From contig CM077011.1 in NCBI GenBank assembly GCA_039090855.1, forward strand, positions 37,777,501-37,841,500: a stretch of DNA of 64,000 nucleotides, read 5' to 3'. This stretch comes from Macrothele yani (lineage: Eukaryota; Arthropoda; Arachnida; Araneae; Macrothelidae). Position numbers and translations under genes: made by a program. Shown piece after piece: positions 50,490-61,105 of the stretch (position 1 is its first letter; each line of letters starts with the position of its first letter). The notes beneath the pieces are model-generated. The model worked only from the letters and a program-made list of their open reading frames with translations. It ran no database searches and had not been told where the DNA came from.

Positions 50490-52555
50490 GAAAGATGACA
50501 TCGAATTTTTGGGTGTAATAAGCACGTCTTTTGAATCCGTTCTGACGCAAATTAAATTTATCAAAGCTATTCATAGTCAATGGAACTGGTATGAAAAACA
50601 ATAGTATTTGACGGAAGAAAGAAGTTTTTCAATCGGGTTTTTAAACCCTCAGATATTGCTGTAAACGGAATCGTGAGCTTACGCCCTCTGGTTGCAGACT
50701 TGTGCGTTAAGAAAAACATGAATTTATATGAGAAACATTTCGCACCAGAAACGCTCTCCAGCACCGAGAAAATTTTTCAAATCGGACTGTTAGAAACAGA
50801 GATATCGACAAAAATAAGATGTGACTTTACGTCTCCTGGTGGGACGTAAAGTCTCCAAAAATAAGATGTGACTTTACGTCTCCTGGTGGGACGATAAGTC
50901 TCCAAAAATAAGATGTGAGTTTACGTCTCCTGGTGGGACGTAAAGTCTCCAAAAATAAGATGTGACTTTACGTCTCCAAGCATTATTTTAGGAAGAAAGT
51001 ATTCTCAAAAGATTTTTTCATATGAGCGGTATCGGTCCAAGAAAAAAAATAGTTGAGTTTTCAGGAGCCCAGATTTTGCTACAAATACATCAGAGCAGAA
51101 ATTAACACTTATGCCCCCTGGTGGCCAAACCATTTTTTACCAAACATTAGAGATTACGTGCAAAATATTTTCCATTCGGCCTTGTATGCGATACAGGAAG
51201 ATGCTTTCAAATCGGAGTTTTAGAAGCAGAAATAACGCAGAAAACGCAATTTACCCTTGTGCCCCCTAACGGAAAGTCTATGATTTACTTGAAAGTTTTA
51301 AATTTATAGGATAACCATTTCGCATCGGAAACACTATCCAACAAAGAAGGTATTTTTCAAATCAGACTTCTAGAAGTAAAGATATTGACAAAAATAAGGT
51401 ATACAACTACGCCCCCTGGCTTAGAAACCGTGCATTATTTCAAGAAGGAAATATTACTAAAACGTTTGTAGACATGAGTTGTATCGGTCAACAAACGACT
51501 TTTTTTGCAATCGAGATTTTAGAAGCGCATATTTTTCTGCAAATACATCGGAAGCGGAAATTAAGACTTACGCCACCTGGCGGCCAAACCGTTTTTTACA
51601 AAAATTAGAAATTACGAGCAAAGAATTTCCCATCAGGAGCTGTATCCGGTGCAGGAGGAATTTTTCAAATCGGAGATTTAGAAGCAGAGATATAGGGAGA
51701 AACGATATTTACCTTTACGCTCCCTAGCGGAAAGTTTATGAATTACTTGAAAATTTTGAAATTATATGAAAACCATGTCACACGGAAAACACTATCCAAC
51801 AAAGAAGGAATTTTTCAAATCGGACTTCTCGAAGTGGAGATATTGGCAAAAATAAGATATACACCTACGCACCCTGGCGGAGAAACTGTGGGATATTTTA
51901 GGAAGAAAATATTCCGAAAAGGTTTATAGATGTGAGTGGCATCAGTCCATGAAATAATTTTTTCAATCGATGTTTTAGAAGCTCAGATTTTATGGCAAAT
52001 ACATCAGAAGCAAAAATTAACACTTACGCCCCCTGGTGGCCAAAGTATTCTTTACCAAAAATTCGAAATTATATGCAAAACATTTTCCATCAGAAGATGT
52101 ATGCTCTGAAAAAAAAATTCAAATCGGAGTTTTAGGAGAAGAGTTATAGGGAAAAATATAATTTACTTTTACGCCCCCTAGCGGAAAACCTATGCATAAT
52201 TTGAAAAGGTATCTATATTTAAAGCACTCTTCGACATAAATGGAATTAAAAAACAAGAGAAATTTTTCAATTGGTTGTTTAGAAGCAAACGTGTGGATTA
52301 AAACGTAATTTTGAATTCGACATCATCTGCATGTACACATTCTAGCGGCAAAATTGCACATCGTAAAAAAAAAAACGAAATGAAGGATCATCATTCGCAT
52401 ATTTCAAGCTTCGGAATGCAAAAAGAATTTTTCAATTAGGACTAAGAGTTGCAGAGATACCGTCGGTACAGACGGACGGACGGACGGACGGACGGACGGA
52501 CAAACCGATAACAGAAGCACGATCTTTTTTTACAAAAGAAGTGCTAACAAAAACG
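50490..52555 (-). repeat. CTCF-motif tandem repeat element, copy 3 (right arm of palindrome)
   Basis: This is a reverse-oriented copy of the same element: it starts GATGACATCGAATTTTTGGG and ends with a GGACGGACGGAC run and AAAGAAGTGCTAAC. CTCF-like sites on the minus strand lie at about 50682, 50830, 51113, 51261, 51411, 51571, 51719, 51869, 52028 and 52172. The site at 52024-52042 (TTACGCCCCCTGGTGGCCA) matches the reverse CTCF consensus at 17 of 19 positions by my count. A 57-bp block is locally amplified at 50805-50985. Confidence 0.85.
50805..50985. repeat. Local 57-bp tandem amplification
   Basis: The block AAAATAAGATGTGACTTTAC then GTCTCCTGGTGGGACG is repeated about three and a half times with few changes. 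This adds extra CTCCTGGTGGGACG half-sites in the right arm that the left arm lacks. Confidence 0.85.
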
Positions 52556-52825
52556 AAAGAAAAAAAAAACATTACGCAGCCACTTCAGTAAAATGTTCTC
52601 TCCGTTTACTGCAAATTGAACCTACAAATAATTCTACACGTCGTATAGAATATGGGGAAGGGTTTAAAGTTAATATCAGATGTCGTTTGCATTCTTAAAG
52701 CTTGTGTACCTGTGTGTGTTCATTTTCATACAGTTTTCCGCCAGAATCTCTAAAGGATAAAATTTTTGAAGTGATGCTGCCTAGAAGTGATTTCAATCAT
52801 ATCACATATGCACTATTGCTGGTGA

Positions 52826-53125
52826 AAATTGCAACACCATGAAGGACTGCTGGTATTAGCTTGAAACTTACAGTATATGCACAACAGGTGGATAAAAAAA
52901 AATGATTAAAATGTCAGTGAAAAGGCGCATGTGGTTTCGGAGACTGTCTGGTCTTGTGTATAAAGAACTGGCTCATATGAGATGTTGCAATCAGCGAAGA
53001 GCTGATATTGAGTCGAAAGGGTGTTTCTTTTGTCAAATTGTGCTTTGTTGCCGAAGAAAGTCGCATTATGAACATCTGACGGATTTTGAGCGAGAAAGGA
53101 TTGTTGAGAAGAGAGAAGCTGGATT
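52826..53125 (+). pseudogene. Tc1-like element, 5' end and transposase N-terminus only
   Basis: GGTGAAAATTGCAACACCAT (52829 on) looks like a Tc1 terminal region. A similar text, ATATCACACCATGAAGGA, is at 14992. About 220 bp further the frame reads RRKSHYEHLTDFERERIVEKREAG, the N-terminal HTH start of a Tc1 transposase. The rest of that gene is missing and mariner sequence follows. Confidence 0.55.
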
Positions 53126-53194
53126 TTTTTCCCCACAGCGAAATTGCCACTGGTACTGAGCGCAAGCCCTCTTAATTTCTACCTTGATGCTTTG

Positions 53195-53600
53195 TATTAG
53201 CCGATTTCCTGCTCCATCACGACAATGCAGCAGCTCACAGAGCGTTAGCAACACGCCAGTTCTGCAGCCGCAACAGCATGACTACCCATCCTCACCCGCC
53301 TTACTCGCCGGATTTGGCTTCCTGCGACTTCCTTCTGTTCTCGAAGATGAAGCTGAAGCTAAAGGGTCGCCGTTTTGAATCCGTGGACGAGATCCAGCAC
53401 GAATCGCAGACGGTGCTTGACACGATTCTCGAACAGGACTTCCAGGGAGCGTTCCCAAAGTGGCAAAAACGCTGGCAGCGGTGCATCGCTGCCCAAGGAG
53501 GCTAATTTGAGGGAGATCATAGCCAGACTTATGTAACTTAAGTGCTTTGTTGTATATCTGCCTAGTCTCGGAACTTTTTGATTGGACCTCGTATAAGTCC
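53195..53600 (+). pseudogene. Mariner transposase, C-terminal third
   Basis: The frame reads LLHHDNAAAHRA (a catalytic Asp), then PPYSPDLASCDFLLFSKMK (the third Asp, with Ala in place of the usual Ser/Pro) and FQGAFPKWQKRWQRCI. Then it reaches TATATCTGCCTAGTCTCGGA, ACTTTTTGATTGGACCTCGT, typical of a mariner 3' end with terminal repeat. The upstream two thirds are absent. Confidence 0.8.
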
Positions 53601-53975
53601 CCAAAGGTGCGTGACGTCACGTCCGGAATCGCCAGTTTTTGAAGCTTCAAGTACAACCCGTGTGTCATACAGGAAAGCTCGTGGCGGATGCCCTGATTCT
53701 GCAAGCTCAGTACCGCGGCAGTCATCAAGACTGATTTACATATCGCAGTGATCTCGGAGGACTTATGTCATGCAACAGGGCAACCAATTCCGTTCGTCTC
53801 GACAATTGCGGAAGTAACACGACTCTGGAAACAGGCTGGATGACTGTTGTTGTACTGCAATTGCAGCAACAGGCATCTGCCATGCGATTCCCTGCATGAC
53901 ACTCGGGTTGTGCTTGAAGCCTCAAAAACAGGCGATTCCGGTTGTGACGTCACGCACCTTTGGGGGCTTATATCT
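53595..53975. mobile_element. MITE with about 90-bp TIRs and CRE palindromes
   Basis: The left arm ATAAGTCCCCAAAGGTGCGT then GACGTCAC (53594 on), and the right arm GTGACGTCACGCACCTTTGG then GGGCTTAT (to about 53973), are inverted. The likeness continues inward for about 90 bp (GGAATCGCC, TTTTTGAAGCTTCAAG, CAACCCG). It has no coding capacity. TGACGTCA is present in both arms. It lies directly after the mariner end. Confidence 0.8.
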
Positions 53976-54846
53976 GGAAAACTAAACCCTAAACCCAAAA
54001 AGGTCAGAGAACATTTTATGCTTGAATTGACCCAAGGAATCCCCCCTGGGGTGTTTATACGGTCGTTTCTTTCCATCCTGTATATTATATATATGGATGA
54101 TGGTTCCACGGAAGGAGCCAGATACTTGAGCCAGAATCTCCATGTCACTCTGATATATTTTTAAATTTTATCCAGCCATCTCATCTCCCACATGGTTTTT
54201 TCTGGGTCTTTTCCTGTCCCTTGAAATCCATTTTAGTATTTTAGGTGTCCAACGGTGGTTAGTTCTAGCATAACATCCAGCCCATTGCTATTTCAGGGGT
54301 TTCCCTTGAAATAGCATCTCCCGTCATTTTCCTGAGCCATGAGTTCCTCCTCGTATCCGTCCTGGTTATACCAAATATGCACTTCTCCATATAGGCTTGA
54401 AAGCCAGTAGTCTTCAAGCCTCTGAATGTCTTTCTCAGTTAAGCCCCATGTCTCTCATCCGAAAATAAGAACTGTAAATATGGATTGATTAAACATGGTT
54501 TTTTTTAAGACATAACGGTAAATTGCTCTTGAAAATTAAATTGTATTGTTTCTTCAAAATGTTCTCTAATCAAGAATTATACGCATAATGCCTGTACTTG
54601 ATTACAGAACATGTAGCCTTTACTTGATATCTAAGGAAAATGTAGCCATCGGTTACTTCTAGAATAGCTCCTATCTTCAGTTCGTGTAAAAGCACGGTTC
54701 ATCAATTTTATTTTCAGTACGTTCATTTTTAAGCCAACTTTCACTTCATTACTGTTGTCAGCAAATTTCTAGACAATACTGAAGAGGCACCTGCAAAAGT
54801 TACTGCGTTGTCAGCAAAACGAAGATGCGTTAGATACACAATTGTA

Positions 54847-56020
54847 TCAGAATAATATGACCACCCCGAAATCACAGTGTACCCACCCAGGCGCGTGACA
54901 AGGTCGACCACACGGAGATATGAGCTGCCGGTGAGGACAGATGAGCCACAGTGCGTTCCGAGAGCACATTGGGTAGAGGTAGTGACGTGACCGACTTTCT
55001 AAAACGAATGATCATCAGCTACCGCACCAAGGGTGGAAGCGTCTCAGGAACAGCAGACTTCGTGAGCTGTTCGCGAGGTGCTGTTGTAAGGGTGAACCAA
55101 CAATGGACCGCTGGCACAAGAGTAACTCCTGACGTCATAACTGTGGATCCACAAAGGCCATCGACCCTAGCGGGGAACGTCGCCTCCGTCGACTGGTAAA
55201 AGGCAATTGTCGCGAAACAGTGCAGCAAATGGCCACGCAAATGAACGCGGGTGTACCCAGATACGTGTCCCCGATAACAGTAGAGCGAACCCTGTTACGC
55301 ATGGGTCTCCGGAGTCGACGCTGCGTCGTGGCGCTCATGTTAGCCCAGGTCCATCGGCAACTACATCTGCAGTTCGCATGGAACTACCGTCATTGGACAG
55401 TGGAAAAATGGAAAAAGGTTTCCTTTTCCGACGAATCGAGGTTTCTCCTCCACAGAAGTGACGGGCTTTGGCGGATACGACGTCAGACACACGAGAGCCA
55501 ATACCGGACACGCTTGTTGGTCAAGCACAGGCCGGTGGTGGTAGTGTCCATGTTTGGGAGATGTTTTCCTGACCTGACATGGGACAACTGGTACCACTGG
55601 ATGGGTTCCTGAACAACAATGGCAACCTGCCAATCCTCGCTGACCACACGCATGTTGGACGTTTACCCTGCTTGTGACGGTGTCTACCAACAGAACAATG
55701 CACCCTGCCACGTCGCAAAGAGGGTGCGTGACTGGTTCCAGGAACACGACAGCGATGTCTCCGTTTTCCTTTGGCCTGCAAAACGCTCGACCTCAATCCC
55801 ATAGAGCACTTGTGGGACTATTTGGATCGACAGGTTCGACGTGCCGACCCAAATCCACGTCATCTTCTGGACCACCGTGCTTTGTTGCAGTCCGAATGGG
55901 CACGTGTGCCTCGGGTAACCTTCCAGGCCTTCATTTCGTCCATGCCACGAACTCTCGCCACTGCCATCCGGGCCAAGGGTGATTATTCCCATTATTAGGT
56001 AGGTGGTCATATTATTCTGA
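54847..56020 (+). mobile_element. Tc1-like element, CAGAATAATATGACCACC family
   Basis: Inverted repeats TCAGAATAATATGACCACC and GGTGGTCATATTATTCTGA are perfect and flanked by TA (54845-54846 and 56021-56022). The element is 1174 bp, in + orientation, and inserted in an RTE copy. Confidence 0.93.
54951..55998 (+). pseudogene. Tc1-like transposase, frameshifted
   Basis: The N-terminal part reads GRGSDVTDFLKRMIISYRTKG with HTH text SVSGTADFVSCSRGAV. The second part (55220-55612) has NAGVPRYVSPITVERTLLR and the first Asp in VSFSDESRFLLH. The third (55619-55804) has VYQQNNAPCHVAKRV, where the catalytic Asp is Asn. The end (55771-55998) has LDLNPIEHLWDYLDRQV (Glu) and MPRTLATAIRAKGDYSHY. At least three frameshifts are present. 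Confidence 0.87.
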
Positions 56021-56395
56021 TATGATTGTGTAATCTCCATTGCTTCTATCCATTTCCTCCTAGTTCAATGATTGGAAGGCATTCTGTAATGTGGCATTGA
56101 AGATCTTGTGAGATATGGTGTCACCTTATCTCACTGCTTTTTCAATTATCACAGGTGCTCTGCCCTTGAAGAGGCGAACCTTTACTCCTGCGTTTTCAGA
56201 GATGTTATTAATGATATTCATGTATGCATTTTCAATACCGCAGAATTTAACAAATATTATAACTGCTGATGGTTTCCCGGAAACAAAGACCCTTTCATAA
56301 TCAATAAAAGTTTGACACGGGTTTTTCATATCATACTCATTTGCTGTTTCAATTAGTTCATCAGTACATGCATGTACAGTATAATCTATATTTTT

Positions 56396-57155
56396 AAAAT
56401 ATTAGTCACTGTGTGTATAATTTAATGTTACAAGATGCCCTTCTGAGTACATTTAGCGTTATTTCCCCTTGTCACTGAATATTTCTGTACATATGTTGTA
56501 AATTTTGAATGTAGCATCACTGTTGCATTTCTGTTTCATGAGAAGCTGCCCTTCTGGGTATGTTTAGCGGCTTTCTTCCTTGTCACTGTATTGTTCTGTA
56601 CATATGATATGAAACTTGTGCATTGCATTACTGTTCGATTTCTGTTTTTTTTTTTTTTTTTTGTAAAGTTGCTCTCCTGGGTTCGTTTAGCATATTTCTC
56701 TCTTGTCACTGCATAATTCTGTACATATGATAAGTATTTGTGCTTATTTGTTTCTACCATTACTGTCATATCTCTAAATACTGTTGCACCTGTTAGTTCC
56801 TTCTCACCCATGGTCTTTTATGAGAATTAGTACCTTGTGCATGTTTAATCTTTAGTGTGGTAGTAATGCTTAATTGGAATTTGTGCATAGTATAGAATCA
56901 TGTCTTGCCCTGTCTACAATACTGTAGGTAAACATTTTCGTTTGTATCGCTCGTGCTTTATTGTCTGCCTCTCCTTCGCCCTACGTGGCGAAATAATTTT
57001 ATGATTTTAACAATATTTTGTTTTACGTTTCACTGGAACTTTCCAGCTGATGTATATACCACTGTATTTATTGGCAGATTCCATTGTCATGTACATAGAA
57101 ATGTTATTTTACTGAAGAATAAAGGCAATTTTTTTTTGAAGTATAATGCTGTAAC
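56396..57155 (+). mobile_element. Unassigned retroelement-like insert with 115-bp repeats
   Basis: The insert lies inside RTE copy f. It has three diverged units of about 113-123 bp (56433, 56546, 56669), each with TTGTCACTG and TTCTGTACATATG. Toward its right end there is AATAAA (57118-57123) followed by a T-run. It looks like the 3' untranslated end of a LINE or LTR element, but no protein is left to classify it. Confidence 0.5.
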
Positions 57156-57489
57156 TACTCTTGCATCCTGCTTGTTCTCATTCCATGTGCGGTTTTTCCC
57201 GCGATGTGATAGTACCTTAGTGATGATTTTATGAATAAGTGATAGAAGGCTGATCGGTCTGTAGTTCCTGGGGATCTCAATGCCCCCTTTCTGGTGCAGC
57301 AGGATCAAGGTAGCACTTTTCCAAACATCAGGAATTTTCCTTCGCTGAGAAACCTAGGGAAAGCTTGAGTGAATTCCGTCTTGCCCTGGAGCTGTACCCC
57401 GTTTCATGTCCTTAATTGCATGTGCAACTTCTGCCAGTAAGAATGGAGAAACGTTGGTGCAGATACATTTATTTATGCCTGGAATACTA

Positions 57490-58161
57490 GGGGTGTTCAA
57501 ATGAAAAGGTACGAAACGACACTGTGGGTATAAATGAAGACTTTATTTAAAGTATACACCATAGGCCGTAGCACAACGATCCCATTGATTAACGAGCCGA
57601 AGGATTCCTTGTTCCCAGAATTCCTGTGGCCGTGACGAGACACAGTCCTGCACAGCGTCCTTGAGTTCGTCGTCCGAGTGTAAGCGCTTCCCTTTCAGAT
57701 GTTTTTTCAGGGGACCAAATACATGGAAATCGCAGGGCGACATGTCCGGGCTGTAGGGCGGATGGTCAAGCTGCTCCCACTGGAACTTGGCCAGTTCCGC
57801 GTGTGTGACCCTGGAGACGTGTGGACGCGCGTTATCATGGAGCAGAACCACACCCTCCGTGAGCAGCCCCGGTCTTTTGTTCTTGATGGACCTGCGTAGG
57901 CTTCGGAGTGTCTCACAGTACACATCGGAGTTAATGGTTCGTCTGTGCTGGAGGAATTTCACAAGTAGTCAATTGGACGGCGCTCTTTATAAGAGCCTCT
58001 GCTCTCTCCTGCGCATGCGGGCGCCCGCGCATGCTCCGATCCACGCCGGCGACTCCAATCGCATCCCTAGATGTGTCGCTACGTTCTCCCATAGCGGCAT
58101 AGGCAAATATGTTAACGGTTACGTTCTTATGACGTTTCGTACCTTTTCATTTGAACACCCC
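57490..58161 (-). mobile_element. Mariner deletion derivative, 672 bp
   Basis: Perfect terminal repeats GGGGTGTTCAAATGAAAAGG and CCTTTTCATTTGAACACCCC continue with TACGAAACG. They are flanked by TA (57488-57489 and 58162-58163). Only the C-terminal half of the transposase remains. The short distance between the 5' end and the middle of the gene shows an internal deletion. The perfect ends suggest a fairly recent insertion into RTE copy f. Confidence 0.92.
57543..57962 (-). pseudogene. Mariner transposase, C-terminal half (open)
   Basis: The 139-codon open stretch has VVLLHDNARPHVSRV (catalytic Asp) and YSPDMSPCDFHVFG (third Asp), with 34 residues between them by my count. It ends with WEQGILRLVNQWDRCATAYG. 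The N-terminal DNA-binding domain and the first catalytic Asp are lost by the internal deletion. The frame has no stop, in line with a young copy. Confidence 0.87.
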
Positions 58162-58420
58162 TAGTAGATGTATAATTCCTTTCATATAGTTTTGTGTAGA
58201 ACTCCTAAACCCTAGTCAAAATTTCACTTCTATTTCCTGTTGTAGTACCATCATCATCTTTGAATTCCAAAATCTGTTTTCTTCTATTACTCAGATATAA
58301 CTTTGCTTTCTTTAGGTTTCGGTTGTTTTCGGTTGCTTTTATCACTAGTTCGCGATTGAATTTCCTCATGTCTTCAGTGACACTTTCTCGCGCTGTTTTG
58401 CGTAGCTCTGTATATTCCAG

Positions 58421-60773
58421 GGTTAGTAGATGACAAGGTTATGCTCATCCTACACCTCCGGTGAGTGCTTTGTGACGTCACTGTCCAAATCACCATTCTA
58501 AGACTATCTAATCGCCACGTTTCTTTTGTATCTGTATCATAGCAGCGTGTCAAAATTATTATTCGTAAATCAGTTGCGATAATCTTCATAAATTCCACCA
58601 AATTTTTTAAAGCATAATGTTTTCAATTTTTAATTTAAAAAAATTGAGGAATGTTGCCGAGATGCTTTTCCTATTCCTCATAAATAAATTCTTCATTATA
58701 TGACAATAATTTGTCCTGCTGGGCTCTTTCTCTTCTAAATTTATATAAAAACAGCAAACATTCTCCTTTTAACTAAATTAACATTGAAAAGTTTTCTCGG
58801 CCTTTACGTAACAAAAATGTGCGGGAGGTATTTTTGAGGTCTCCGTTACTGAAATATTCACATGACTGTGAATTTCTTCTGTATTTATTCTAAATGTGCT
58901 TTTTCATGAGCTTTTGTTCTGTGTTTGAGTTATAAAAATTGCTGAGAAGATATCTTCCTCCATAGCTACAGTTCAGTTCTACGATTCACATGTTAGGACG
59001 GTGATGTCACTCAGTGACGTCACGATTATCCATAGCTAGAGTTCGGATCTACGATTCACATGTTAGGACGGGGATGTCGCTCAGTGACGTCACGATTATT
59101 CGTCTGCGAGTGAGGCGGGATGAGCAAACCTTACTGTCTATTAACCTTGTGTATAATCTACTTCAGAAGTTACATTTTCTTTGTCTATCTTTTTTTTCCT
59201 GTTGGAAATGAACTCCGGCACCTCTCTTAAGATCAAATTTTCAGTTTCGAGTTTTGGAATTTTTATTTTTTTAAAATACCGTAACAATCGTAACATATAA
59301 GGAAATTTAATAACCATAACAGGTAATAGAGAAAGATGGCAAGAGTTAATTTGTTTACGCCTTCTAACAGTAGGTTGAAGAAGCGTATATGCTCCAGCTT
59401 TGTCCGTCTGTCCGTCTGACCGTCCGCACGATAACTCGCTTAAAATTGGTTCGATTTCGATGAAATTTAATATGCGGTAGGGGACCACCTGGGGACGAAC
59501 CCTATTGAAAATGGACGAAATGGGGTCAAAGGTCAGGACATAGAAGCGGGATGCATTCCATTGCCCCATGCGTCATAACGTGCGTAAAAATGGTTCGATT
59601 TCGGTGAAATTCTAGTATGCGGTAGAGGACAACCTGGACACGAACCCTATTGAAAATGGACAAAATGGGGTCAAAGGTCAGGACATAGGGAGCGGGATTC
59701 ATACCATCGCCCTTATGTGCCATAACTTACCTAAAAATGCTTTAATTGCGACAAAACTTTAGTATGTTGTTCCGGAGGCATACTGAACCAGTTGTTTTGA
59801 AAATCATCGAAATGGGGTCAAAGGTCAAGGCATAGGAGTGAGATTTATTCCACAGCCATTATCCTCATAACTTCACTAAAAATGCTTCTACTGCGACAAA
59901 ACTTTAGTATGTTGTTTCGGAGGTATACTGAATCAATTCTGTTTAATATCATCGAAATGGGGTCAAAGGTCAGGGCACAGGAGCGAGATTTACTCCACGA
60001 CCATTATCCTCATAACTTGAGAAATAACTTGAGTAATGATTTCTCGTATGTTGGAAAGCGTATAATAATAATCAATGCACTGCATGATTTTACTAACTTG
60101 TTTTTCAAGTTGCACACAGGCAAGGTTAATATTAGATAAAAAGGTTTGCTCATCCCGCCTTCCTCGCAGACGAATAATCCTGACGTCACTGAGTGACGTC
60201 ATGTGGATCGTAGATCTGAACTGTAGCTATGGAGGAAGATGTGTTGTCAACAATTTTTATTACTCAAACACAGAACAAAAGCTTATGCAAAAGCACATTT
60301 ACATTAAATACAGAAAAAAATTCAGTCATGTGAATATTTTAGTAATGGAGATTTCAAAAATACCTCCCGAACATTTTTGCTGCTTAAAGGGTAAGGAAAC
60401 GGTTATCCTTTTAAATGTTATTCTAGTTACAAGGGCATTATTTGCTGTTTTTATACAAATTTAAAAGGGAAAACGCACGACAGGACATAGTATTTCACAT
60501 AAAGAATTTCCTTATGAGGAATAAGAAAGTCTTCTCGGCAACATTCTCCAAATTTTTTAAACTAAAAAATCAAAACATTATACATTAAAAAATCTCGTAG
60601 AATTTATGAAGATTATTCCAACTGGTTTACGAATAATGACTGCGACACGCTACTATAGCGCAAATACAAAGAAACTTGGAGATTAGGTAGACTTACGATG
60701 GCGATTTGCTCAGTGACGTCACAAAGCAATTACCGGAAGTGCAGGAAGAACATAACCTGCTCGTCTACTAACC
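58421..60773. mobile_element. Foldback element with long arms and a tandem DR1 core
   Basis: The left arm (58421-59215) and right arm (about 60085-60773) are imperfect inverted repeats. Ends are GGTTAGTAGATGACAAGGTT and AACCTGCTCGTCTACTAACC. Inner landmarks such as CTCCATAGCTACAGTTC and GAACTGTAGCTATGGAG also match inverted, as do the CAGTGACGTCAC words. The core starts with a GTCCGTCTGTCCGTC cluster (59398) and holds about four tandem units. There is no transposase. It lies at the edge of RTE copy f. Confidence 0.85.
59440..60020. repeat. 146-bp tandem repeat with nuclear-receptor DR1 sites
   Basis: Four units each contain GGGGTCAAAGGTCA or its extension ATGGGGTCAAAGGTCA, at 59522, 59667, 59814 and 59959. 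The spacing is 145, 147 and 145 bp. The word is the ideal DR1 element (two AGGTCA half-sites one base apart) bound by HNF4, RXR/USP and COUP-TF type receptors. Confidence 0.9.
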
Positions 60774-61105
60774 TTGGCACACAGAGAGGTTTCTTTTCTT
60801 TTCATAATGTACTGTTGTACGCTTTTGTGTAGCGATACATTGTACTATACCGTGCAATTTAATTGGGACAAGCTATTTTATTCTCAGAATTGTAATGTGA
60901 TCGCCAGTTGATGTCGGAAACCCACGTAAACCGGTTTTATCAGCTGTGAGGTGGTGTGACTGTTAGAACTTGATAGTAAGAATGTGGTTTGACCGGTTTT
61001 AAACAGGAAATAGGCACTTCAGCTTCAGTTGTGAACTTTCGTGTGTGACAGGTGGATGTTAGTTTTTGCTCTCTGTGAGTACGTGTTGCTTTCGTGTATT
61101 GAAAA

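Larger units (their letters stand above)
54126..58420 (-). mobile_element. RTE LINE, old copy shredded by insertions (copy f)
   Basis: RTE sequence on the minus strand is found in four blocks: 54126-54845 (3' coding part), 56023-56395 (RT, with SVKPSAV-like SGKPSAV), 57156-57487 (YRPISLLSL, MKRGTAPG-like) and 58164-58420. Between them are a Tc1 (54847-56020), an unassigned insert (56396-57155) and a mariner derivative (57490-58161). The 5' side ends at the foldback element at 58421. The tail is missing. It is highly diverged from copies c, e and g. Confidence 0.8.
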
